Positions 1 to 7,324 of a stretch of DNA of 64,000 nucleotides are shown here, piece after piece. A program made the translations under genes and the position numbers. The stretch covers positions 1-64,000 of the forward strand of contig NZ_KI530763.1 of assembly GCF_000488275.1 (NCBI RefSeq), written 5' to 3'. The notes beneath the pieces are model-generated. The model had not been told where the DNA came from. It saw only the letters and a list, made by a program, of their open reading frames with translations, and searched no databases. Source of the DNA: Acinetobacter brisouii CIP 110357. Lineage in GTDB: Bacteria; Pseudomonadota; Gammaproteobacteria; Pseudomonadales; Moraxellaceae. How positions within the stretch are numbered: position 1 is the stretch's first letter; every line of letters starts with the position of its first letter.

Positions 1-485
1 ATGCTAATTGCTTTACCTGTTGAGTCAAATTCAACAACACCAAAACGCTCAGGATCATTGACATAATAGCCAAACACTGTAGCACCAGAAGTCTGTGCCG
101 ATGCACGTTTAAGCTGCTGGCTAAAACTTTGACCATAGAAAATATTGTCGCCTAAAATCAGACAGACATTATCCTGACCAATAAACTCTTCACCCAAAAT
201 AAAAGCTTGTGCCAGACCATCTGGTGACGGTTGAACCTTATAAGACAACTTAATGCCGAGTTCTTCGCCTGTACCCAGTAATTTTTCAAAATTTGGCAAA
301 TCTTCTGGTGTTGAAATAATCAAAATTTCAGAGATACCTGCCAGCATCAGCACAGATAACGGATAATAAATCATCGGTTTATCGTAAATTGGCAACAGCT
401 GCTTTGATGTCCCCATCGTAATTGGGTATAAACGGGTCCCCGAACCACCCGCAAGAATAATGCCTTTACGTTTTATTTGGCTCAT
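1..485 (-). CDS. rmlA: Glucose-1-phosphate thymidylyltransferase RmlA (partial, C-terminus beyond the window)
   Basis: RmlA makes dTDP-glucose from glucose-1-phosphate and dTTP, the first step of dTDP-L-rhamnose synthesis in the cytoplasm. The visible 161 residues start [20 protein letters not shown] and carry the nucleotidyltransferase signature GGSGTRLYP near residues 11-19, then PKQ-like [14 protein letters not shown] and LGDNIFYG. All are typical of RmlA. The gene is cut by the left edge, so about 130 residues are missing. Its ATG overlaps the rmlD stop (ATGA), so the two are translationally coupled. rmlC is expected further left but is not in the window. Confidence 0.95.
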   Translation of the reverse strand, partial: MSQIKRKGIILAGGSGTRLYPITMGTSKQLLPIYDKPMIYYPLSVLMLAGISEILIISTPEDLPNFEKLLGTGEELGIKLSYKVQPSPDGLAQAFILGEEFIGQDNVCLILGDNIFYGQSFSQQLKRASAQTSGATVFGYYVNDPERFGVVEFDSTGKAIS

Positions 486-1390
486 ACGATGATTTCTCCT
501 AAGACTTGTTCCACACCTTGCTGCCAATACGGCAAATGCAGATGAAATTGTTGTTGTAATTTTTGGGTATTTAAACGTGAGTTTAAAGGACGTTTTGCTG
601 GTGTTGGGTAAGCTGTGGTTACAATCGGATGTACCTGTTGCAACTTCAAAACCAAACCTTTGTATCGAGCAACATCAAATATATATTGTGCATATTCGTA
701 CCAAGACGTTTCACCCGAAGCCGCAAGATGATAATGCCCACACAGTTGTTGCTGTTGTTCGGCTGCGTGTAAACTGTAATAGCGAATTGCCTGTGCAGTC
801 ACATCAGCAATTAAAGCTGCACCTGTAGGTGCACCAATCTGATCAGCAATAATGCTGAGTTCTTCTTTAGCTTGCGCTAAACGCAGCATGGTTTTGATAA
901 AGTTCTGACCATGCGTGCCGTAGACCCAAGAAGTACGAAAATTGATAAACTTTACCGCACTTTGCTCAAGTGCCACTTCACCTGCACGCTTGCTTTGACC
1001 ATAGACATTTTGTGGTGCAGTTACGTCTTGCTCTTGCCATGTTTGTGTACCTTGACCAGAGAATACATAATCAGTGGAATAATGAACTAACAAAGCGTTC
1101 ACTGCTTGGCACTTTTCAGCCAAGTGTTTGACTGCTAAATGATTAATCAGGTCAGCTTGTTTAGGTTCTGATTCAGCTTTATCGACAGCCGTATATGCCG
1201 TTGCATTCACAACGACATCTGGTTGAACTTGCTGAATAAGTTGAGTGATGGCTTCAAGATTCGCAATATCACCACACAAGCCTTGTGCATTGGTATGGCG
1301 ATCTAAGGCAATCACCTCACCTAAAGGCTGCAAAGCACGTTGTAGCTCCCAGCCCACCTGACCATTTTTACCCAATAAAAGAATTTTCAT
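482..1390 (-). CDS. rmlD: dTDP-4-dehydrorhamnose reductase RmlD
   Basis: RmlD is the last enzyme of dTDP-L-rhamnose synthesis. It reduces dTDP-4-keto-L-rhamnose with NAD(P)H. The 302-residue protein has the N-terminal Rossmann motif [10 protein letters not shown] (residues 7-16), [14 protein letters not shown], the STDYVF segment and the catalytic YGQSKRAGE (Tyr-x3-Lys). Length matches the family. It starts 10 bases downstream of the rmlB stop and overlaps rmlA by four bases. The ATG start is preserved and gives the expected N-terminus [13 protein letters not shown]. The rhamnose is presumably used in the lipooligosaccharide outer core encoded beside it. Confidence 0.96.
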   Translation of the reverse strand: MKILLLGKNGQVGWELQRALQPLGEVIALDRHTNAQGLCGDIANLEAITQLIQQVQPDVVVNATAYTAVDKAESEPKQADLINHLAVKHLAEKCQAVNALLVHYSTDYVFSGQGTQTWQEQDVTAPQNVYGQSKRAGEVALEQSAVKFINFRTSWVYGTHGQNFIKTMLRLAQAKEELSIIADQIGAPTGAALIADVTAQAIRYYSLHAAEQQQQLCGHYHLAASGETSWYEYAQYIFDVARYKGLVLKLQQVHPIVTTAYPTPAKRPLNSRLNTQKLQQQFHLHLPYWQQGVEQVLGEIIV

Positions 1391-1400
1391 TCGTCATTCC

Positions 1401-2480
1401 TTACTGAGCTGATTCAGTATGATACTGCTGTGTTAACCAGTTTTTATATTCACCACTTTGTACGTGTGCCACCCATTCCTGATTGTTCAGATACCACTCA
1501 ACCGTTTTACGTAGCCCTGTTTCGAAACTTTCTTGTGGTACCCAACCTAAGTCTTTTTGAATCTTGCTAGCATCAATCGCATAACGTAAGTCATGCCCAG
1601 GACGATCAGTCACATAAGTAATTAGGTCTTGATACTGAGACACACCTTCAGGTTTATTCGGTGCAAGCTCTTCTAGAAGCTGACAAACGGCTTTCACCAC
1701 ATCAATATTCTTTTGTTCGTTATGCCCACCAATGTTATAGGTTTCACCGACTTGCGCCTGAGTCACAACTTGATAGAGCGCACGTGCATGATCTTCTACA
1801 TAGAGCCAGTCACGAATCTGCTGACCATTGCCATAAACAGGCAACGCACGACCATTCAAGGCATTTAAAATAATGAGAGGAATCAGTTTTTCAGGAAAAT
1901 GATATGGACCATAGTTATTGGAACAGTTAGTAATCAGTACAGGTAAACCATAAGTACGATGCCACGCACGCACTAAGTGATCTGAACTGGCTTTACTCGC
2001 TGAATAAGGTGAACTTGGAGCATATGGTGTCGTTTCATGAAATAAATCATCAGTACCTTCTAAGTCACCATATACTTCATCAGTAGAAATATGATGAAAG
2101 CGGAAAGCCTGCTTTTTCTCAGAAACCAAGCCGTTCCAATATTGGCGAGCGGCTTCAAGTAGCTGATATGTTCCTAAAATATTGGTTTCAATAAATGCGG
2201 CTGAGCCTGTAATTGAACGGTCTACGTGTGACTCGGCTGCCAAATGCATCACTGCATCAGGCTGAAAATCTGAAAATAGTTGATCTAGCGCAGCACGGTC
2301 ACAAATATCGGTTTGTGAAAATTGATAGCGAGGACTTTGTGCAATACTAGATAAGGATTCTAGATTTCCCGCATACGTCAATTTATCGACATTTAAAACT
2401 TCATCTTGTGTATTTTGAATAATATGGCGAATCACAGCCGAGCCAATAAAGCCCGCTCCACCTGTAACTAAAATTTTCAT
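1401..2480 (-). CDS. rmlB: dTDP-glucose 4,6-dehydratase RmlB
   Basis: RmlB converts dTDP-glucose to dTDP-4-keto-6-deoxyglucose and uses bound NAD. The 359-residue extended short-chain dehydrogenase has the Rossmann motif [10 protein letters not shown] (residues 7-16), [24 protein letters not shown] with the acidic DE pair, and the catalytic [14 protein letters not shown] (Tyr-x3-Lys). Length is normal. It is the first of the consecutive rml genes (B, D, A) and follows the ELM1-family gene after 83 bases, the largest internal gap in this part of the locus. An inverted repeat spans that gap (see 2534-2572). Confidence 0.97.
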   Translation of the reverse strand: MKILVTGGAGFIGSAVIRHIIQNTQDEVLNVDKLTYAGNLESLSSIAQSPRYQFSQTDICDRAALDQLFSDFQPDAVMHLAAESHVDRSITGSAAFIETNILGTYQLLEAARQYWNGLVSEKKQAFRFHHISTDEVYGDLEGTDDLFHETTPYAPSSPYSASKASSDHLVRAWHRTYGLPVLITNCSNNYGPYHFPEKLIPLIILNALNGRALPVYGNGQQIRDWLYVEDHARALYQVVTQAQVGETYNIGGHNEQKNIDVVKAVCQLLEELAPNKPEGVSQYQDLITYVTDRPGHDLRYAIDASKIQKDLGWVPQESFETGLRKTVEWYLNNQEWVAHVQSGEYKNWLTQQYHTESAQ

Positions 2481-2533
2481 CTTAAAATCGGAATACTAAA
2501 AATTCTGCTTAGTATAACCAATTCTCGATACAC

Positions 2534-2572
2534 AACAGTTAAGAAATCACGGAGGATTCTCACTTAACTGTT
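2534..2572 (-). other. Inverted repeat over the stop codon upstream of rmlB
   Basis: AACAGTTAAG at 2534-2543 is the exact reverse complement of CTTAACTGTT at 2563-2572, with a 19-base loop. The right arm contains the stop codon of the upstream gene. No T-run follows on the minus strand, so it is not a standard intrinsic terminator. It could be an RNA-stability or partial-attenuation hairpin between the glycosyltransferase genes and the rhamnose genes. The function is inferred. Confidence 0.45.
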
Positions 2573-3595
2573 AGCAAATAGTTGTTTATGTAATTGTTGT
2601 GCCAACAGTTCACTTGGCTCAACAGTCAAGGTCTGCTGTTGCTCGGCTTTAAATGTACTATTGAGCTGTGCGATGGAAATGACTTGCAAAATCTCTTGCT
2701 GACTCAAGCGCTCAAGTACATTGTGAAATTTTTCGTCGGGTTGCCAATGCTCAGGCAAATAAGCAACTACAGGACGCATGGCAGAAACACTTTCCATGAG
2801 CATAGACATAGAATCTGCACTACAAAATACGCGTGTCGAAACTGCCAAAAACTGATGCAAAACTGCACGTGGCTGTTCTGCCCACCACACTATATCTGCA
2901 ATACATTCAAAATTTAAGTACTGCTGCAGAATTTTTTCAGCCTGTTTCCCTGTACGGCGTGAAGTGCTGAGCAACCATTTAATCCTATGCTGACGTGCCA
3001 GCAGGTTCATCTGTTTTGCCAGTTGAATCCAATCCTGCTCCTGATACTGTGCTCCCGCGCCATCTCCACCGATCAGCATGGTCCACACTTGCTGCTCGAC
3101 ATGTGGATGCTCGGAGTACCATTGCTTGCCATGCTGTTGCAAGGTTGCCTGACTTAAAGGCATCGGCGACACAGGTAAGCTAATAAATGGTTTTGGCAAA
3201 TCTGGTTCGAGCACCAAAATTGCATCAAACAATTCAGCTTTGAGTTGACGCAGTGAACCACAAAAAATATTTTTTGCACCAAATGCCTTGGACAACCACA
3301 CAATCGCATAGGCACTATTTCCACCTGCACCGACCACAATATCTGGGCGTGCATTTGGCAGCGCATCTCCCTGATAAAACTGATCAATTTTTTCTGCTTT
3401 AGGAATTTTATAGTTAAGTAACCAGGTTAAAGGTCTGCGATAAAACTTATGCTTTAAAGTCAGTTCAATCCAATGCACCTCTAATTCAAAATCACGTTCC
3501 AGAGCAAACAACACCCCTTTAGACTGATTAAAATGCCCTGGCACACCATCGCTGACCACCCATACTGTTTTTTTACTTTTCGGTTGGTTATGCAT
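2564..3595 (-). CDS. ELM1-family (DUF1022-type) protein, probable GT-B-like glycosyltransferase
   Basis: This 343-residue protein belongs to the family annotated as mitochondrial fission ELM1-like. It opens with VWVVSDGVPGHFNQSKG and has VVGAGGNSAYA, MLIGGDGAGAQY, LLSTSRRTGKQAE and a late CSADSMSMLMESVSA segment. This is the usual order in the family: an N-terminal GxxGHxxQ-like motif, then T(S/T)RRT, then D-S-x-SM. The bacterial members sit in polysaccharide loci and are thought to be glycosyltransferases; the exact reaction is unknown. It overlaps the preceding glycosyltransferase by eight bases. A second, shorter member lies at 5415-6305 in the same locus. Confidence 0.8.
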   Translation of the reverse strand: MHNQPKSKKTVWVVSDGVPGHFNQSKGVLFALERDFELEVHWIELTLKHKFYRRPLTWLLNYKIPKAEKIDQFYQGDALPNARPDIVVGAGGNSAYAIVWLSKAFGAKNIFCGSLRQLKAELFDAILVLEPDLPKPFISLPVSPMPLSQATLQQHGKQWYSEHPHVEQQVWTMLIGGDGAGAQYQEQDWIQLAKQMNLLARQHRIKWLLSTSRRTGKQAEKILQQYLNFECIADIVWWAEQPRAVLHQFLAVSTRVFCSADSMSMLMESVSAMRPVVAYLPEHWQPDEKFHNVLERLSQQEILQVISIAQLNSTFKAEQQQTLTVEPSELLAQQLHKQLFANS

Positions 3596-4583
3596 GACTC
3601 AGTTCCTGATAAACCTGTAGGGTATTGTGTAGCACAGCTTCTAGCGTTAGCTGTTGCTGGGCAGATTGATAAATCGGTTCTGAACGCTCAGTCAGCTGCT
3701 CAAAATGCTGCACATGTTGTTGAATTAAATCATGTAAAGCAGTGACGTCATCCGCAGGGCACATCAGTTCAGGTGGCAAAATTTCTGCAACCATACCAAC
3801 ATCCGTTGAAATCACAGGGCAATGCACCAAAAGCGCTTCAGCCAGCGTATAAGGGCCACCTTCATTACGCGATGAGATCACCAAAAAATCCGCCTGCTGC
3901 ATCAGTGTAGTAATATCATTGCGATGCCCAAGCAATTCAATACGATCTGTTAGAGCATGCTGCTGAATTTTCTCTTGTAGTAAACCGCGATCTGGCCCAT
4001 CTCCCACAATCCAGAGCTTGGCATCAATGCCTTGCCATGCTTCAACCAGTAAATCAAAACCTTTGGCAGGCACGAGGCGCGCAACCGCAATCGCTTGTAA
4101 AAGTTGATGTGGCTGTTTTTGTGCTGCCTGAAGTACAGGTGGCTGAATCCCATTTAAGACTACACGCACACGGTCTTGCTGACTAAACTGATTGGCGACC
4201 CGTCGACTCACTGCAATAATTCGATCATATTTTTCAAATGCCTGAACATTACGTTTTAGGTTATGCAGTGTCGCCACACTTGGAATTTTCAGCCATTTCA
4301 GCATGGGTGCAATCATGGATACGGCTTTGTTGGCTTGCACATGCAGGACATCGGCATGCGTGGCTTTAATGGTCTGATACAACTGCCACAGCAAAATCGG
4401 GTTTTTACGGCTCTTGCTTAAATCCAAGGCTTTAAATTCAACACCACTGACTCGCTCAGCATACTTTTCATGCGCGATGAGTGTCACCTTTTGCCCCGCC
4501 TGTGCCAAACCATTTGCCAGTTCAACCACATGCTTTTCCAAACCGCCTTCTTCGTCCCCCGCCATGACCATACAAATATGCAT
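3588..4583 (-). CDS. Family 4 glycosyltransferase (GT-B fold) of the outer-core locus
   Basis: The 331-residue protein starts MHICMVMAGDEEGGLEKHVV, where the GG-LEKHV element is typical of the acceptor domain of GT4 enzymes. The C-terminal nucleotide-sugar domain shows VARLVPAKGFDLLVEA, WIVGDGPDRGLL and SRNEGGPYTLAEALLVHCPVI, an E-x7-E-like donor site. No signal peptide is visible, so it should act on the cytoplasmic face of the inner membrane. Donor and acceptor sugars cannot be told from sequence. It lies 12 bases downstream of the deacetylase and overlaps the next ELM1-family gene, consistent with one operon that builds the lipooligosaccharide outer core. Confidence 0.88.
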   Translation of the reverse strand: MHICMVMAGDEEGGLEKHVVELANGLAQAGQKVTLIAHEKYAERVSGVEFKALDLSKSRKNPILLWQLYQTIKATHADVLHVQANKAVSMIAPMLKWLKIPSVATLHNLKRNVQAFEKYDRIIAVSRRVANQFSQQDRVRVVLNGIQPPVLQAAQKQPHQLLQAIAVARLVPAKGFDLLVEAWQGIDAKLWIVGDGPDRGLLQEKIQQHALTDRIELLGHRNDITTLMQQADFLVISSRNEGGPYTLAEALLVHCPVISTDVGMVAEILPPELMCPADDVTALHDLIQQHVQHFEQLTERSEPIYQSAQQQLTLEAVLHNTLQVYQELSHA

Positions 4584-4595
4584 TGTTATTCTCTC

Positions 4596-5405
4596 TTATA
4601 ACCCGCGCTGACCCAGTTTCAAGCGACATTTCACTGCAAATAGCGAATCTTTACCACTCATCTTGATGCGCTGTAACTGCATAAAGTCAGGCTGTGCAGT
4701 ATCAATACCCTCTTTGGTGGTCACGGCATTGCAATAACCGACCTGTTTGGCCAGTTCAACGTCACGCTGACTATAAATTCCAAAAGGATAGGCAAAACTG
4801 GTCACAGGTTGCTCAATCATCTGCTCAAGCTGTTGCTTGGATTCCGCCAACTCCTGCAAACACTCTTCATCTGTCAACTTGTCCAAATTGGCATGGGTCA
4901 TGGTATGTGAACCTATTTCTACCAAACCACTCTTTGCCAAAAATCGGACTTGTTCATCACTCAGTTTGGGCTCACGTGCCAGTTCGCCACTATTGTGATG
5001 GGCTTTTTTATAAGTCGACCAGTCACGATCATGACGGTCAACCACCACATAAATCGTGGCTTTGGCCTGATATTTTTCTAAAACAGGATAGGCATTTTCC
5101 AAGTTATCCAGATAACCGTCATCAAAAGTAATCGCCACAGTTTTTTCAGGATGCTTGCCCCAGTTTTGCTGAAGTTCCTGCATGGTCACAAAGTGAAAAC
5201 CTTGCGCTTTCATCCACGCCACTTGCTTGTCAAATTCGGCAGGGGTCACACGCAGCTTATTGAATTTTGCGCCATCAATATGCTCACGCACCATGTGATA
5301 CATCAAGACACGAGGACGTTTCCAGTCTATTGCAGGTTTCCACCACGCATATTTATAACTAAATGCCATCACCGCAAGCAGCACAATCAGAGCCAAATAA
5401 ATCAC
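4596..5405 (-). CDS. Polysaccharide deacetylase family protein
   Basis: The 269-residue protein has an N-terminal hydrophobic anchor (about residues 2-20) and a NodB-homology deacetylase domain. The motif TFDDGYLDN (first catalytic Asp plus the metal Asp) is near residues 93-101, and IGSHTMTHANL supplies the metal His pair. FAYPFGIYS and the late VTTKEG segment follow. It probably N-deacetylates a sugar of the outer core. Outer-core loci of Acinetobacter commonly carry a deacetylase gene (pda) in this position relative to ilvE. The start is a GTG at 5405: the ATG two bases upstream is out of frame and runs straight into TGA. Confidence 0.88.
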   Translation of the reverse strand: MIYLALIVLLAVMAFSYKYAWWKPAIDWKRPRVLMYHMVREHIDGAKFNKLRVTPAEFDKQVAWMKAQGFHFVTMQELQQNWGKHPEKTVAITFDDGYLDNLENAYPVLEKYQAKATIYVVVDRHDRDWSTYKKAHHNSGELAREPKLSDEQVRFLAKSGLVEIGSHTMTHANLDKLTDEECLQELAESKQQLEQMIEQPVTSFAYPFGIYSQRDVELAKQVGYCNAVTTKEGIDTAQPDFMQLQRIKMSGKDSLFAVKCRLKLGQRGL

Positions 5406-5414
5406 ATGGTTAAC

Positions 5415-6305
5415 CTAACAAGATTGAAGTAAATATGTTGCCACACGCTCTGCTTCTTTAAAAGCGCTTGCCGCAGGCAGTTGTTCTAAATTGGTTGTCG
5501 AGGAGACAAATTGTTTTTGTAATAACCCATCAACGGCTTGCGTAATACGGTCTTGCTTGAGCCGATCAATCTCAATCAGCCCGACACGGCAACCTGCGGT
5601 CAGGGCTTCAAACAGCATCGATACACTATCTTCAGTCACCCAAACCGCTTCGGCTTTTTGCATTTCTTCAAAAATCCAGCCTTGTGGTGTCTGTTCCACA
5701 GGGAAAATCTGTAGTTGAGCCGCATAAGACTGCTGTTGTAATTGAGTTAGAAAGTCACTCGAAGTACGGCGTGATGTGGTTAAAATAATCGTTGCTTGTG
5801 GCTGCTGCTCGGTAATGCCCTGAATTGCTGTCAGCACTTTTTCAGCATTCCAGCCATGACGTTTGGATGAGCCACCCAATGCAATCAAGATTCGGTTGGC
5901 TTGATGACGTTGCTGATTCACGATCGGATTGAGCGCACCTTGGGTCACGATGACTTTGTCCGATGCAGGCACAGCATCATGCTCGGGAATCACAGCATAA
6001 TCAAAGCATCCCAATGGCAAACTTGGCTTCATCAAAATCACGGTTTTGGCATGTGGGTAAACTTCCCCCATGAGCCACACACGCAAATGGGTATGACTCC
6101 CGACACCAAAAATAAAGGTCGGTGTTTGCTCAACCTGCGCACACTGCCGAGAAAAAATAGCACCCATCAAACTCAAAATCGGTAAATCAGCAATCGAGAT
6201 TTCCTGAAAAGAGCTGTTCGCATGTTGGCGCTGCATCGCCTGATACAATCCCAAGGCTTGAGAACGATGCCCTGCCTTACCATCACTGATATACACCACA
6301 TGCAT
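5415..6305 (-). CDS. ELM1-family protein, first gene of the outer-core locus after ilvE
   Basis: The protein, 296 residues from the chosen ATG, opens MHVVYISDGKAGHRSQALGL, the GKxGHxxQ motif of ELM1-like proteins. It continues with FGVGSHTHL, ILIALGGSSKRHGWN, ILTTSRRTSSDF and WVTEDSVSMLFEALTAGC. It is a second member of the family found at 2564-3595, with recognisably the same motif order but a divergent sequence. A GTG at 6323 would add six residues; I prefer the ATG because the family motif begins there. It lies directly downstream of the ilvE terminator, the position where an outer-core glycosyltransferase gene is expected. Confidence 0.8.
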   Translation of the reverse strand: MHVVYISDGKAGHRSQALGLYQAMQRQHANSSFQEISIADLPILSLMGAIFSRQCAQVEQTPTFIFGVGSHTHLRVWLMGEVYPHAKTVILMKPSLPLGCFDYAVIPEHDAVPASDKVIVTQGALNPIVNQQRHQANRILIALGGSSKRHGWNAEKVLTAIQGITEQQPQATIILTTSRRTSSDFLTQLQQQSYAAQLQIFPVEQTPQGWIFEEMQKAEAVWVTEDSVSMLFEALTAGCRVGLIEIDRLKQDRITQAVDGLLQKQFVSSTTNLEQLPAASAFKEAERVATYLLQSC

Positions 6306-6325
6306 ACTGATTTTTCCACTCACAT

Positions 6326-6350
6326 AAAAAAAGCGAAACCGAAGTTTCGC
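6326..6350 (-). terminator. Intrinsic terminator of ilvE
   Basis: GCGAAAC (6333-6339) pairs with GTTTCGC (6344-6350) across the loop CGAA. On the minus strand a run of T residues follows. It lies 22 bases past the ilvE stop. It separates ilvE from the outer-core genes, which would then need their own promoter or read-through. Confidence 0.85.
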
Positions 6351-6371
6351 CCTTATCTTAACTGATTCGAC

Positions 6372-7298
6372 TTATTTTACGTAAGTTAACCAGTGTTCGT
6401 ATTTTGGATTTTTACCCTGAACGGCATCAAAGTAAGTCTGTTGAATCAACGTGGTGATTGGGCCACGGCAACCTTCACCAATTTGACGGTCATCGTATTC
6501 ACGAATCGGGGTGACTTCCGCAGCAGTACCTGTAAAGAATGCTTCATCAGCGATGTAGAATTCATCACGGGTAATACGACGTTCAATCACTTCAATACCC
6601 AAATCTTTGGCAATGGTAATAATCGTTTGACGGGTAATACCATCAAGCGCACCACCTGCAATGTCAGGAGTATGCAATTGACCATCTTTCACCAAGAACA
6701 CGTTTTCGCCAGAACCTTGGCAAACGTAACCTTGTGGATCCATCAACATTGCTTCGTCGTAGCCTGAATGAGCTACTTCCTGATGCGCAAGAATAGATAA
6801 AGTATAGTTACCAGATGCTTTTGCTTTACACATGGTCACGTTTGGATGGTGGTGCGTAAATGAAGACGTTTTTACGCGAATACCTTTCGCCATCGCTTCT
6901 TCACCAAGGTATGCACCCCAGCCCCATGCTGCAACTGCGGCATGAATGGTATTGTCAGTTGCGGCAATACCCAATTTTTCTGAACCAATCCAGATAAGCG
7001 GACGCAAATAGCAAGAAGCCAATTTATTTTCACGTACTACATCGATTTGCGCTTGCTCTAACGTTGCCTGATCAAATGGAACTTTCATTTGATAAATTTT
7101 TGCAGAGTTAAGCAAACGTTTGGTGTGTTCTTTTAAACGGAAAATTGCAGTTCCTTTTGGTGTTTCATAGGCACGGACACCCTCAAACACGCCCATACTG
7201 TAGTGTAATGTATGGGTTAAGACGTGAATTTTTGCATCACGCCAATCTACTAATTTTCCATCTTGCCAAATAAAACCATCACGATCAGCCAAATTCAC
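6372..7298 (-). CDS. ilvE: Branched-chain amino acid aminotransferase IlvE
   Basis: IlvE is a PLP enzyme that transfers the amino group from glutamate to the keto acids of valine, leucine and isoleucine. The 308-residue protein has NLADRDGFIWQDGKLVDW at the N-terminus, THTLHYSMGVFEGVRAY, the PLP lysine in CKAKASGNY (Lys160 with the start used here) and EVTPIREYDDRQIG near the end. I chose the GTG at 7298 because GGAG lies eight bases upstream; the earlier GTG at 7307 has no usable spacing. In Acinetobacter ilvE marks one border of the outer-core locus. ilvBNC lie elsewhere in this window (56363-59619). Confidence 0.96.
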   Translation of the reverse strand: MNLADRDGFIWQDGKLVDWRDAKIHVLTHTLHYSMGVFEGVRAYETPKGTAIFRLKEHTKRLLNSAKIYQMKVPFDQATLEQAQIDVVRENKLASCYLRPLIWIGSEKLGIAATDNTIHAAVAAWGWGAYLGEEAMAKGIRVKTSSFTHHHPNVTMCKAKASGNYTLSILAHQEVAHSGYDEAMLMDPQGYVCQGSGENVFLVKDGQLHTPDIAGGALDGITRQTIITIAKDLGIEVIERRITRDEFYIADEAFFTGTAAEVTPIREYDDRQIGEGCRGPITTLIQQTYFDAVQGKNPKYEHWLTYVK

Positions 7299-7324
7299 GG
7301 CACACACTCCAAATTTTCACATCA

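Noticed and set aside
4694-5131. 145-codon plus-strand frame inside the polysaccharide deacetylase gene
   Set aside because: It is antisense to the conserved deacetylase motifs and has no independent evidence of coding.
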